Of a DNA stretch of 64,000 nt, positions 49,025 to 57,769 are shown piece by piece. Both the position numbers and the translations under genes were made by a program. Below the pieces are notes generated by a model, which saw only the letters and a program-made list of their open reading frames with translations, had not been told where the DNA came from and made no database searches. The stretch's first letter is position 1. The number at the start of each line of letters is the position of its first letter. The DNA comes from an uncultured bacterium (GTDB lineage: Bacteria > Planctomycetota > UBA8742 > UBA2392), in the NCBI GenBank assembly GCA_938014885.1, contig CALLQI010000014.1:62001-126000 (forward strand), in the 5' to 3' direction.

Positions 49025-51352
49025 ATGAAGATCGTCAGCATTGGTGGTGGCCCGGCCGGGCTGTACTTCGCGATTTTGATGAAGCAGCAGGACCCTGCCC
49101 ACGACATCACGATCATTGAGCGCAACGGGCCCGATGACACTTTCGGCTGGGGCGTCGTGTTTAGCGACGAAACCCTGGGCGCCTTTGAAGAGGCCGACAA
49201 GCCCAGCCACGACCGCATCCGCGCGGAGTTCGCGTACTGGCCCGACATCGACACCTTCATCCACGGTGAGTGCATCCGCAGCACCGGCCACGGGTTTGCG
49301 GGCATGAGCCGCAAGCGCATGCTGAATATTCTGCAAGAACGCTGCCGCGAACTGGGCGTGAAGCTGGAGTTCCATCGCGAGGTGAATTCATTGGCACCCT
49401 TCGCCGACGCCGACCTGATTCTTGGTGCCGATGGCGTAAATTCGTGGGTGCGCGAACACCTGAAGGCGCACTTCCAGCCCAGCATCGACTGGCGCAAGTG
49501 CAAGTTCTGCTGGCTGGGCGCGGACTTCAGGCTGCCCGCCTTCACGTTCATCTACGAGCAGAACGAGCACGGCCTGTTCACCGTGCATGCCTATCCCTTC
49601 GACGACAACACAAGCACATTCATCGTTGAGTGCCGCGAGGAAACCTGGCGCAACGCGGGCCTTGATGTCGCCGACGAAGCCCAGACCATCGCGTACTGCC
49701 AAAAGCTGTTCGGCAAGTACCTCAAAGGCCGGAAGCTGCTGGCGAACCGCAGCCTGTGGCGGACCTTCCCGACGATCCGCAACGCAACGTGGATCCACAA
49801 CAACATCCTGCTGATGGGCGACGCGGCCCACACCGCGCACTTCAGCATCGGCAGCGGCACCAAGCTCGCCATGGAAGACGCGATTGAGCTGGCGCGGGCA
49901 TTCAAAGACTCGCCCGGCGCCGCCGTTCCCGACGTGCTGCAGCTTTATCAGTCACGCCGCTGGGACGAAGTGGCGCGTCTGCAGAAAACCGCGCAGACCA
50001 GCCTGGAGTGGTACGAAAACGTCGCGCGCTACTTCAAGGCGCAATCGCCGGTCCAGTTCACTTTCAACCAGCTCACGCGCAGCAAGCGCATCACGTTCGA
50101 CAACCTGCGACTGCGCGACCCCGCCTTTGTCGACCGCGCCACAAGCTGGTTCGAAAGCACCAACCCGCATCGCGACCTGAAGCTTGCGCCGCCCGAGTAT
50201 GCCCGCGTACCCGAAGAACGCGCGCTGGCCAAACACGTCGAAGGCATCGGCAAACATGGCGCAAGCGCGCTGCCGCCGGTGTTTCAGCCCTTTAAGTTGC
50301 GTGACATGAAACTCGCCAACCGCATGGTCGTCAGCCCGATGTGCATGTACTCGTGTGAAGACGGCCTCGTGCATGACTGGCATCTGGTGCACCTCGGCAG
50401 CCGTGCCATCGGCGGCGCCGGTCTAGTCATCACCGAGGCCACGCACGTCAGCCCGATCGGGCGCATTACCCCGGGCTGTGCCGGCATGTACAAGCCCGAA
50501 CACGTGGCCGCGTGGAAGCGCGTGGTTGATTTCGTGCACGCGCACTCCAAGGCCCGCATCGCGGTGCAGTTGGCCCATGCAGGGCGCAAGGCCAGCACGA
50601 ATCTTCCGTGGCTAGGGGGCAAGCCGCTTACGCGCGACGAAGGCGCCTGGCAGACCATCGCGCCCAGCGCGCTCGCATACGGCCAGTATCCGGCGCCCAG
50701 CGCCATGAGCCTCGACACCATGGAAGCCGTGCGAAACCAGTTCGTCGATGCCGCGCGCATGGCCTTGGCGGCGGGCTTTGACATGCTCGAGCTGCACTAC
50801 GCGCACGGGTACCTTATGAGCACGTTCATCAGTGCCATCACCAACCAGCGCACCGACGGCTACGGCGGCAGCCTTGAAGCCCGCATGCGCTACCCGCTTG
50901 AAACACTCCGCGCCGTGCGCGCCGTGTGGCCGGAAGAACGCCCGATCAGCGTGCGCCTCAGCTGCACCGAATGGCACCCGCAGGGCCTGAGCGACGCCGA
51001 CCGCGTACAGATCGGCGAGATGCTAAAGGACGCGGGCTGCGACATCATCGATTGCAGCGCCGGCGGCGTAGTGCACGACCAGCAACCGGTGTATGGCCGC
51101 ATGTTCCAGGCCCCGTTCAGCGACCTGATCCGCAACGAGGCCGGCATCCCAACGATGACAGTAGGCAACATCCAAACCGCCGACCAGGGCAACACACTGC
51201 TGCTCAGCGGCCGCGCGGATTTGATCGTGATGGCCCGGCCGCACTTGGCCGACCCGTACATCACCTTGCACGCAGCCGCCGAGTACGGCCACGACCTGCA
51301 ATACTGGCCGCCGCAGTACCTGGCAGCCAAGCCCACGCAGAGGAAGGGCTGA
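49025..51352 (+). CDS. Fused FAD monooxygenase and old-yellow-enzyme domain (aromatic acyl-CoA hydroxylase/oxidoreductase type)
   Basis: 775 residues from ATG 49025 with AGGAG upstream. Residues 1-~390 are a class A FAD monooxygenase: IGGGPAGLYFAILMK (6-20), the GD motif in NILLMGDAAHTAHFSIGSGTK. Residues ~405-760 are an FMN old-yellow-enzyme TIM barrel: FKLRDMKLANRMVVSPMCMY, HAGRKAS, NQRTDGYGGSLEAR. This order and length are those of the salicylyl-CoA 5-hydroxylase and 2-aminobenzoyl-CoA monooxygenase/reductase group, which act on aromatic acyl-CoA thioesters in the cytoplasm. No other aromatic-degradation gene is nearby, so the substrate is uncertain. Confidence 0.88.
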   Translation: MKIVSIGGGPAGLYFAILMKQQDPAHDITIIERNGPDDTFGWGVVFSDETLGAFEEADKPSHDRIRAEFAYWPDIDTFIHGECIRSTGHGFAGMSRKRMLNILQERCRELGVKLEFHREVNSLAPFADADLILGADGVNSWVREHLKAHFQPSIDWRKCKFCWLGADFRLPAFTFIYEQNEHGLFTVHAYPFDDNTSTFIVECREETWRNAGLDVADEAQTIAYCQKLFGKYLKGRKLLANRSLWRTFPTIRNATWIHNNILLMGDAAHTAHFSIGSGTKLAMEDAIELARAFKDSPGAAVPDVLQLYQSRRWDEVARLQKTAQTSLEWYENVARYFKAQSPVQFTFNQLTRSKRITFDNLRLRDPAFVDRATSWFESTNPHRDLKLAPPEYARVPEERALAKHVEGIGKHGASALPPVFQPFKLRDMKLANRMVVSPMCMYSCEDGLVHDWHLVHLGSRAIGGAGLVITEATHVSPIGRITPGCAGMYKPEHVAAWKRVVDFVHAHSKARIAVQLAHAGRKASTNLPWLGGKPLTRDEGAWQTIAPSALAYGQYPAPSAMSLDTMEAVRNQFVDAARMALAAGFDMLELHYAHGYLMSTFISAITNQRTDGYGGSLEARMRYPLETLRAVRAVWPEERPISVRLSCTEWHPQGLSDADRVQIGEMLKDAGCDIIDCSAGGVVHDQQPVYGRMFQAPFSDLIRNEAGIPTMTVGNIQTADQGNTLLLSGRADLIVMARPHLADPYITLHAAAEYGHDLQYWPPQYLAAKPTQRKG

Positions 51353-51411
51353 AGCGCTCCTTGTTGGCTGATCTCGGTTCCTTCCCTATCCTTGGCACTT
51401 TGGGGGTTTCT

Positions 51412-51858
51412 ATGCCTGTTGCGGTTTCGATGCTTCGCTTGCCCCATGCCGGCGGGTTGCCTTTGCCGGCTTACCAGACCGCCCATGCGGCCGGGGCTGA
51501 TGTTCATGCCGCTCTGGAATCGCCCTTGATGCTGCGGCCGGGCGCGGTTGCTCTGGTTCCTACGGGGTTTGCGTATGAGATTCCGCCGGGGTTTGAAGTG
51601 CAGGTGCGGCCTCGCAGCGGCTTGGCGTTCAAGCATGGCGTCACGGTGCTGAACGCGCCGGGCACGATTGACGCCGACTACCGGGGCGAGCTGAAGGTGC
51701 TGCTGATCAACCACGGGCCCGAGCCCTTCGAAATCAAGCCCGGCGAACGCATAGCGCAGATCGTGGTGGCGCCGGTAAGCGCCGCCAACTTCACCGAAGT
51801 CCACGAACTAAGTGACACCCAACGCGGCGAAGGCGGCTTCGGCAGCACCGGCAAGTAG
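51412..51858 (+). CDS. dut: dUTP diphosphatase
   Basis: 148 residues, trimeric dUTPase family: motif 1 AHAAGADVHAA, motif 2 RPRSGLAFKHGV, motif 3 GTIDADYRGELKVLLIN, motif 4 GERIAQIVVAPV, motif 5 RGEGGFGSTG. It hydrolyses dUTP to dUMP, keeping uracil out of DNA. ATG 51412 with GGGGG upstream; ATG 51430 is the alternative. The stop codon directly abuts that of the convergent phosphatase-superfamily gene. Confidence 0.95.
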   Translation: MPVAVSMLRLPHAGGLPLPAYQTAHAAGADVHAALESPLMLRPGAVALVPTGFAYEIPPGFEVQVRPRSGLAFKHGVTVLNAPGTIDADYRGELKVLLINHGPEPFEIKPGERIAQIVVAPVSAANFTEVHELSDTQRGEGGFGSTGK

Positions 51859-53265
51859 CTACAGCACCAACGCGCGGCCTTGCATGTCGTTTGGGATCTC
51901 GGTGCCGAAATACTTGAGCACTGTGGGTGCGAAATCGAGCAGCGGGAATGGGTCGATTTCGCCTTTGGCCGGCACGCCGCCGCCGGCCATGGCGAACACT
52001 CCGTGCCAATTGTGGTTGGCGTCGTCGGGGCCGGTGTCGTTTTCGAACACGTGCAGCGGTGCGTCGGCGTTGGGGCCTACGCTTCCGATGCTGCGCCAGC
52101 CCAAATCGCCGAAGATCACGATCAAGTCCGGCGGGATGTTGTTGACCTTGTGATACGTGCCCTCAGCGCGGTAGGCGTGTGTCGTGAGCGGCCGCCCTTG
52201 GTCGTCGGGGATTGCTTTTAGTTTCGTTTCGAGCTCGGCCAGCAGCGCGGGCACGGCGTCCGCGGGCACGATGCCCTCGGGTTCGCGGCCTTTCACGTTG
52301 ACCATGATGCGCGAGTAGTAGCCGCCCTCAGCCCAGATGCGCGTGCGCGACCAATCAACCAGCCCGGCCTTGATCAGCTTGCCCATGCCGGATTGCTCTG
52401 TGGGGCGCGCTTTCAGCACAAGGTAGCCTTCACGGATCAGCCAGTCGTTGATGCAGATGCCGCCGTCCATACCTCGCGCGCCGTGGTCACTGACGACGGC
52501 GATGGCGGTGTCCGGGTCGTTTTCGTAGGGCGCGATCAGCTCGCCCATCAGGCGGTCGCACAGCGCGTAGTAGTCGCGCATGGCGTTGTTGAGCGGGTGG
52601 TTGGGCACATAGTGGCGGTGCTTTTCATCCGTGTAGCGCCACAGCACGTGCACGATGCGGTCCGTGCCCATCTCAACCATCATGAAGAAGTCCCACGGCT
52701 TGGCGGCCAGCAGATGGCCCGCGAGCTTGAAGCGGCGCTCGGCCATGGTGATCAGCGTGTCCAGGATTTCCTGTTTGTTCTCACTGCGGAAGTCTTCGGC
52801 GTCGGGGATGTAATCGACCACGCTCATCACTTCCTGCTTCAGCGCGGCCGGATAAGTCCATGTACCTTCCATATCAGGCAGCGGGAAACCGCTGACCATG
52901 ACGCCGTTGAGTGGCTTGGGCGGCCACGTCTGCGGCACGCCCAGGATGATGTTGCGTTTGCCGGCGCGCGAGAGCACGTCCCAGACGCGGGGCTCGCGGA
53001 CCATCTTGCCGTCGGCGAAGGTGAACGCGTCGTAGCTGTAGTCTTTGCGATTGCGAAAGCCGTACATGCCAAGCGTGCCGGGGTCCTTGCCCGTGACCAT
53101 GCATTGCCAGGCAGGTATGGTGATGGGCGGGATCGTGCTGCGCATCCGAGCCCAGACACCGCGCTGCCGCAGCCGCGTAAGGTTGGGCATGTGATCAGCC
53201 CAACGCTCAAAAGCCAGCGAAGGCTCCAGGCAATCCAGACCAACAACCAGCAAGCGTTTGGGCAT
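51859..53265 (-). CDS. Alkaline-phosphatase-superfamily phosphodiesterase/phosphatase-like protein
   Basis: 468 residues from ATG 53265; ATG 53292 is possible. Fold motifs of the type I phosphodiesterase/nucleotide pyrophosphatase group: VGLDCLEPSL (metal Asp), nucleophile Thr in PPITIPAWQCMVTG, VVSDHGARG and a late His (NHNWHGVFAMAGGG). No signal peptide, so cytoplasmic. The middle has HHYVPNHPLN-type and WSRTRIWAEGG, GREPEGIVPAD stretches shared with the 60244 gene. Substrate unknown. Confidence 0.82.
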   Translation of the reverse strand: MPKRLLVVGLDCLEPSLAFERWADHMPNLTRLRQRGVWARMRSTIPPITIPAWQCMVTGKDPGTLGMYGFRNRKDYSYDAFTFADGKMVREPRVWDVLSRAGKRNIILGVPQTWPPKPLNGVMVSGFPLPDMEGTWTYPAALKQEVMSVVDYIPDAEDFRSENKQEILDTLITMAERRFKLAGHLLAAKPWDFFMMVEMGTDRIVHVLWRYTDEKHRHYVPNHPLNNAMRDYYALCDRLMGELIAPYENDPDTAIAVVSDHGARGMDGGICINDWLIREGYLVLKARPTEQSGMGKLIKAGLVDWSRTRIWAEGGYYSRIMVNVKGREPEGIVPADAVPALLAELETKLKAIPDDQGRPLTTHAYRAEGTYHKVNNIPPDLIVIFGDLGWRSIGSVGPNADAPLHVFENDTGPDDANHNWHGVFAMAGGGVPAKGEIDPFPLLDFAPTVLKYFGTEIPNDMQGRALVL

Positions 53266-53406
53266 AACAGGCGTGCTCCGGCACTTGCCCATGATTTGGC
53301 TGAGGTTGGAGATGCCGTCAACGGCAAACCCCGATCAGCACAATCTTCACAGAGAATGACTGGTAGCCATAGGGCGGTAAGGCGCGGAGATGCGAGCCAG
53401 CCGTAC

Positions 53407-53589
53407 GGCGCGGAGCGCCGACACAAGAGTAGCCCCCGCCGGTTGTCGCCAAGCGAAGCGCAGCGGCAACAAGGCGGGGGTACCGTAGTGAAAAGAGTTC
53501 AAGGCGCGGAGCGCCGACACAGCGTGGGCGATGAAAGTGTCGGCGCTCCGCGCCCGACTGCCAAGGCCAGTGTCGCCAGCGCACTACGG
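53407..53589. repeat. Composite hairpin element with GGCGCGGAGCGCCGACAC words
   Basis: The 18-mer occurs at 53407-53424 and 53503-53520, its exact complement at 53537-53554, so 53503-53554 is an 18-bp hairpin with a 16-base loop. A second hairpin spans 53433-53480 (8+8 bp, one bulge). CCGTAGTG (53483-53490) and CACTACGG (53582-53589) frame the right half. It covers most of the 318-base gap 53266-53583 and overlaps the end of the next gene. Confidence 0.85.
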
Positions 53590-53991
53590 CAGGCTCGTTT
53601 CGGTGTAGACGATGTCCAGGTCATAGCTGATTGCGCCGCCGGGCTTGCCGTCTTTGCCCAAGCAGACCAGCCGAAAGCCGCGGCCGTCAGACTCGTAGGC
53701 GAATGGCTGCTTTGTCCACGGGTCGAGTGGCAGTCTGCGGCCGGGAAACATCGGCGCGATCAAACGTAGTTCCGTGGGGTATCTCCCGCCATTCTCGCGA
53801 GCATGCAGCTCAAGCGCCTTCTGAATCTCGCCCATTTCGGTGCGCGCCTTCTCCCATTTTGCCGGGTCGGGCAGATCGAACCACCAGACGTAGAACAAGG
53901 GCGCAGTCAGGAACAGAGCGAGGGCCACAAACGCGGCAACGAAGACACACACCGACACCTTGGCAACAACATTGGCTGTGCGCGGCTTCAT
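53584..53991 (-). CDS. Membrane protein with type II secretion pseudopilin GspG-like domain
   Basis: 135 residues from ATG 53991 (AGGTGA upstream). One N-terminal helix (VSVCVFVAAFVALALFLTAP) then a GspG C-terminal domain: ARTEMGEIQKALELHARENGGRYPT, LPLDPWTKQPFAYES, FRLVCLGKDGKPGG, the last being the usual GG-x-G region of the calcium-site loop. No prepilin peptidase site precedes the helix, so it is a GspG-like, not a proven, pseudopilin. It is 55 bases downstream of the sulfatase-fold gene on the same strand. Confidence 0.78.
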   Translation of the reverse strand: MKPRTANVVAKVSVCVFVAAFVALALFLTAPLFYVWWFDLPDPAKWEKARTEMGEIQKALELHARENGGRYPTELRLIAPMFPGRRLPLDPWTKQPFAYESDGRGFRLVCLGKDGKPGGAISYDLDIVYTETSLP

Positions 53992-54046
53992 GGGTCACCT
54001 GCCTTTGAAACGACCCACCCCTCGCCGCGATGAATGTCCTTGGGCT

Positions 54047-55537
54047 TCAATCTTCGACGTAGCCCAGTTCTTTCAAATGGGCTTCGATCTTTGCTTCTTC
54101 GGATTGCGCATCGCCGGCTTTGCTTTCGCCGGTGGCTTTGGCTTTGGCGGCCTGGTCCAGCGCCCTTAGAAATGCTTGCAGCTTGGTTGCTGTTTCGGCT
54201 TCGGTACCCTTTACGTCTCGTAGCTCGCCGGGGTCGCGCTTCAGGTAGAACAACCTGCGCGTTGGCACTCCGGCCAGGAACAGCCAGGGCTCTACGTACG
54301 CCGCCTTCAGCAGGCCTATCAAACCTTTGCGGAAATGGTGGCCGTAGAGGATTGGGAACACGCCCGGCCTCACGATTACGCTGAGTCCGCGTCCGACTTC
54401 TTTGAAATACTTCTTCATGCGCACGCTGAACGGTGGCGGGGTGTACTCGATGTACTTCCAGTCGCGGGTGCGCACGACGCGCGCATGTTCTTCGCGATGA
54501 AACGGGTAGGGCACTTCGACCACGATGGCCTCGTGCAGCTCTTTCACTTGCTCTTCCCACACCGGCCGCAGGCTTTTGCCGCGAAAGCCCTTTTCGGGCT
54601 CGAGGCCGCAGAGGTCCAGCACCGTGGGCGCGATGTCGATCAACTGCACCAGCGCCTCGAACTGCTTGCCCTGGGGCAGCACCTGCGGGCAGCGCATGAT
54701 CAGCGGCACGCGCATTTCTTCTTCCCACGGGAACTTGCCGTGTCCTGCGAGGCCGTGTTCGAAAAACATCTCGCCGTGATCGCCGCAGACAATCAGCAAC
54801 GTGTCATCCAGCAGGTTGCGCTTCTCGAGCTCGGCAATGAATTCGCCCAGCTTCTCGTCCTGGTAGCGCAGGCTGCCGTCGTACAGGTCGATCAACTGCT
54901 GCAGATCGCGCTTGTTGCGCACGCGCGAAAACGGGCGGCCGCGGCCGTCCACGGGGCCGGAGTAGGTGGGGTCGGCGTCGCGATTGTAGCTGTCGGCCTG
55001 GCGGAAGGGTTCGTGGGTGTCGATGCTCCAGACCAGCATGGCGAAAGGGTCGTAGCTGTCGCCGCGTGCATCAAGCCAGCGCAGCGCCTTCACGTGCAGG
55101 TCTTCGCTCAGCGGCAGGCAGTAGTCATCGCCACGCGAATCCTGGCCACGGTCGCGGCAGCGCTGGATGGTCTCGGGGTCTTTGAAGGTGTCTTCGAAGA
55201 AGTCAAAGCCACGGTCAAAGCCGCGCAGCTTACTGACCTGGTAGACGGCCGAAAACGCGACGGTCTGGAAGCCTTGTGCCTTCAGGGTTTCTGGTAGCCA
55301 AGGCATGTCCGGGTTCAAGCTGTCGCGCATCTTGTGAATACCGGTGCGCGACGGGTGCTGGCCCGAGAAAATGCTGGCGGCCGAGGGCGCTGTCCAACCC
55401 GCCTGCGTGTAGGCGTTGGTGAACGCGATGCCCTCGCGGCACAGACGGTCAAGGTTGGGTGCGCAGTCACGCGCGTAACCTAGGGCATGAATGCGGTCCG
55501 CGCGCAGGCAATCCATGACGTACAGGATCACGTTCAT
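54047..55537 (-). CDS. Sulfatase-fold hydrolase/transferase with threonine nucleophile
   Basis: 496 residues from ATG 55537. Sulfatase-family layout: MNVILYVMDCLRADRI (metal D9), QAGWTAPSAASIFSGQHPSRTG, GDHGEMFFEHGLAGHGKFPWEEEMRVPLI. The C-x-P-x-R formylglycine motif is T-A-P-S-A: T49 replaces the cysteine and Ala the arginine, so formylglycine cannot form. As in LtaS- and EptA-type members, the Thr may be the nucleophile of a phosphotransfer. No signal peptide and no membrane helix, so cytoplasmic. The last ~40 residues are Lys/Ala/Glu-rich. Confidence 0.85.
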   Translation of the reverse strand: MNVILYVMDCLRADRIHALGYARDCAPNLDRLCREGIAFTNAYTQAGWTAPSAASIFSGQHPSRTGIHKMRDSLNPDMPWLPETLKAQGFQTVAFSAVYQVSKLRGFDRGFDFFEDTFKDPETIQRCRDRGQDSRGDDYCLPLSEDLHVKALRWLDARGDSYDPFAMLVWSIDTHEPFRQADSYNRDADPTYSGPVDGRGRPFSRVRNKRDLQQLIDLYDGSLRYQDEKLGEFIAELEKRNLLDDTLLIVCGDHGEMFFEHGLAGHGKFPWEEEMRVPLIMRCPQVLPQGKQFEALVQLIDIAPTVLDLCGLEPEKGFRGKSLRPVWEEQVKELHEAIVVEVPYPFHREEHARVVRTRDWKYIEYTPPPFSVRMKKYFKEVGRGLSVIVRPGVFPILYGHHFRKGLIGLLKAAYVEPWLFLAGVPTRRLFYLKRDPGELRDVKGTEAETATKLQAFLRALDQAAKAKATGESKAGDAQSEEAKIEAHLKELGYVED

Positions 55538-55678
55538 GGCGGGAGTATGCCGCCAGTTGGGCTTGGGGCATAGGGCTTTGGGCCTGGTTGGGCACTTGCC
55601 CCGATATGCGCCCCAAGTACCGTGACGCCGAAACGTCTTAATACTTGAACTGCATCACCGGAAGCGCAGGAGGCATCC

Positions 55679-56221
55679 ATGACGACTCGCATCGGTTACA
55701 CACTGTGGTTCACCGGGCTTTCGGGCGCTGGCAAGAGCACGCTGGCGGAGGCGCTTTCGCGCCGCTATGCCGAGCGCGGCATTGCCCACGAAATCCTGGA
55801 CGGCGATGTCGTTCGCACCAACCTCAGCAAGGGGCTGGGCTTCAGCAAGGAAGACCGCGACACCAACATCCGCCGTATCGGCTTCGTCGCCAACCTGCTG
55901 ACCCGCCATGGTGTGCCGGTGTTTACGGCCGCGATCAGCCCGTACCGCGAAATCCGCGAAGAGTGCCGCCGCATGATCGGGCCGGACAAGTTCGTCGAAA
56001 TCCACGTACACGCCCCGCTGGACACGCTGGTCGAGCGCGACGTGAAGGGCCTGTACAAGAAGGCCATCGCGGGCGAGATCAAGAACTTCACCGGCGTCAG
56101 CGATCCGTACGAAGCACCCGAGAAGCCCGACGTCCACGTCGACAGCAGCGTCGAAACCGTCGAGCAATCGCTCGAGAAGCTCTGGAAGCACCTGGTCTCA
56201 CGCGGCTTCATCCGCGACTAG
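55679..56221 (+). CDS. cysC: Adenylylsulfate kinase
   Basis: 180 residues from ATG 55679 with AGGAGG five bases upstream. Walker A GLSGAGKST (13-21), then DGDVVRTNLSKGLGFSKEDR, IRRIGFVANLL and KGLYKKAIAGEIKNFTGVSDPYEAP, the APS kinase signatures. It phosphorylates APS to PAPS using ATP. Followed by sat on the same strand with an inverted-repeat element between. Confidence 0.95.
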   Translation: MTTRIGYTLWFTGLSGAGKSTLAEALSRRYAERGIAHEILDGDVVRTNLSKGLGFSKEDRDTNIRRIGFVANLLTRHGVPVFTAAISPYREIREECRRMIGPDKFVEIHVHAPLDTLVERDVKGLYKKAIAGEIKNFTGVSDPYEAPEKPDVHVDSSVETVEQSLEKLWKHLVSRGFIRD

Positions 56222-56248
56222 ACGGGCGTGATACTGCAATGGCTTTGG

Positions 56249-56404
56249 TCCACCAAGGACACGAAGTAGCAAGAAGAACTACCACTGCCTGAACTGCTTT
56301 AAACGCCAAGGCGCCAAAGCGCCGAAATTACTGCATCGGCGATTGGCGCTTTGGCGGTGTCTTTTGTTGCCGTTCTTCGTGGTGCTTCGTGTACTTCGTG
56401 GATG
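56249..56404. repeat. Nested double inverted-repeat element
   Basis: Outer arms start with TCCACCAAGGACACGAAG (left) and end with GTACTTCGTGGATG (right), complementary at about 27 of 34 positions. Inner arms share a perfect 12-mer: CGCCAAAGCGCC near 56312-56323 and GGCGCTTTGGCG near 56345. It fills the 312-base gap 56222-56533 between cysC and sat. The two word families are ones I recall as dispersed in environmental bacterial genomes. Confidence 0.78.
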
Positions 56405-56533
56405 AACGCCGTTGCAGTGCCCCGTGTATCAAGCGCGGGGCCCGACCTTACGGTCGGGGCTCCCTGTCACTCGTATTCCTCGTGCGCATCGCTATAAACG
56501 CGGCCTCACGGGCCCGAACCACAGGAGACAACC

Positions 56534-57685
56534 ATGCCAGCCAATACCCCTGTCGGGGGCAACCTCGTCAATCGCGTTTACGCTGACTCCGCCAAACTGC
56601 GCGCTGAAGCCGAGAAGCTGCCCGCCATCACCCTGCCCGCCAGCGAAGTATGGGACCTGAAGCTGCTCGCCGTCGGCGGATACTCGCCGCTGAACGGATT
56701 CGTGAACGAGCACGACTACGCCAGCATCATCGCGCGCGGCCGCCTCAGCGGCGGGACACCCTGGACCGTGCCGATCACACTGGGCGTCGATGAAGCCACC
56801 AAGGCGCGCATCAAGGCGGGCTCGCGCGCCGCGCTGAAAGACGAACAAGGCAACCTCCTGGGTGCGATCACGGTGCAGCAGCTGTATGCGCGCCGCTTCG
56901 AAGACGAAGCCAAGGGCGTGTTCCAGACTGTGGACGAAGCCCACCCCGGCGTCGCGCGCATCAAGAACGCAGGTTCCACACTGGTGGCCGGCGAAGTCGA
57001 CGTGCTTGCCGAAACCATGCCCGCCGCCGAGCAAGGCCTGCCGTACCGCCCGGCTGATGTCCGCGCCGAGATCAACAAGCGCGGCTGGAAGAGCACCGTC
57101 GCTTTCCAGACCCGCAACCCGATTCACCGCGCGCACGAGTACCTGCTGCGCACAGCGCTCGAAACTGCGGACGGCCTGCTGATTCACCCACTGGTTGGCG
57201 AGACCAAGTCGGACGACATCCCCGCCGACGTTCGCACCAAGTGCTATATCGCGCTGATCGAAAAGTACTTCCCCAAGGACCGCGTGATCCTGGCCGCCTT
57301 GCCTGCCCCGATGCGTTACGCCGGGCCGAAGGAAGCCATCCACCACGCGCTGATCCGCCGCAATTATGGCGCAAGCCACTTCATCGTCGGGCGCGATCAC
57401 GCCGGCGTGGGCAACTACTACGGCACCTACGACGCGCAGCGCATTTTCGAGACCTACCAGCCGGGAGAACTAGGCATCGGCACGTTGAACTTTGAGCATT
57501 CATTCTGGTGCAAGGGTGTCGGCGGCTACGCGACCAGCAAGACCAGCCCGTTTGGCAAGGAACAACAGCTCACGATCAGCGGCACCAAGCTGCGCGAAAT
57601 GCTCGGCAAGGGCGAATACCCACCCGCTGAAATCGTGAGGCCGGAACTGGCCGAAATCCTGATGGCGTATTATCGCAGTCTGTAG
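56534..57685 (+). CDS. sat: Sulfate adenylyltransferase (ATP sulfurylase), PAPS-independent monomer type
   Basis: 383 residues from ATG 56534 (AGGAGA upstream). Matches the single-chain Sat family: LLAVGGYSPLNGFVNEHDY, the QTRNPIHRAHEYLLRTALE nucleotidyl motif, HPLVGETKSDDIP, HFIVGRDHAGVG and TISGTKLREML. It makes APS from ATP and sulfate, feeding CysC upstream. No PAPS or APS reductase is in the window, so the PAPS may serve sulfation. Confidence 0.95.
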   Translation: MPANTPVGGNLVNRVYADSAKLRAEAEKLPAITLPASEVWDLKLLAVGGYSPLNGFVNEHDYASIIARGRLSGGTPWTVPITLGVDEATKARIKAGSRAALKDEQGNLLGAITVQQLYARRFEDEAKGVFQTVDEAHPGVARIKNAGSTLVAGEVDVLAETMPAAEQGLPYRPADVRAEINKRGWKSTVAFQTRNPIHRAHEYLLRTALETADGLLIHPLVGETKSDDIPADVRTKCYIALIEKYFPKDRVILAALPAPMRYAGPKEAIHHALIRRNYGASHFIVGRDHAGVGNYYGTYDAQRIFETYQPGELGIGTLNFEHSFWCKGVGGYATSKTSPFGKEQQLTISGTKLREMLGKGEYPPAEIVRPELAEILMAYYRSL

Positions 57686-57769
57686 ACGGTGCCCGGTGCT
57701 CGGGGAGCTGCGTCCCGTGTGTCGTAGTCGTTTGACGCGGCCCCCGGGACTCGGGACGGGCGACGCTGT

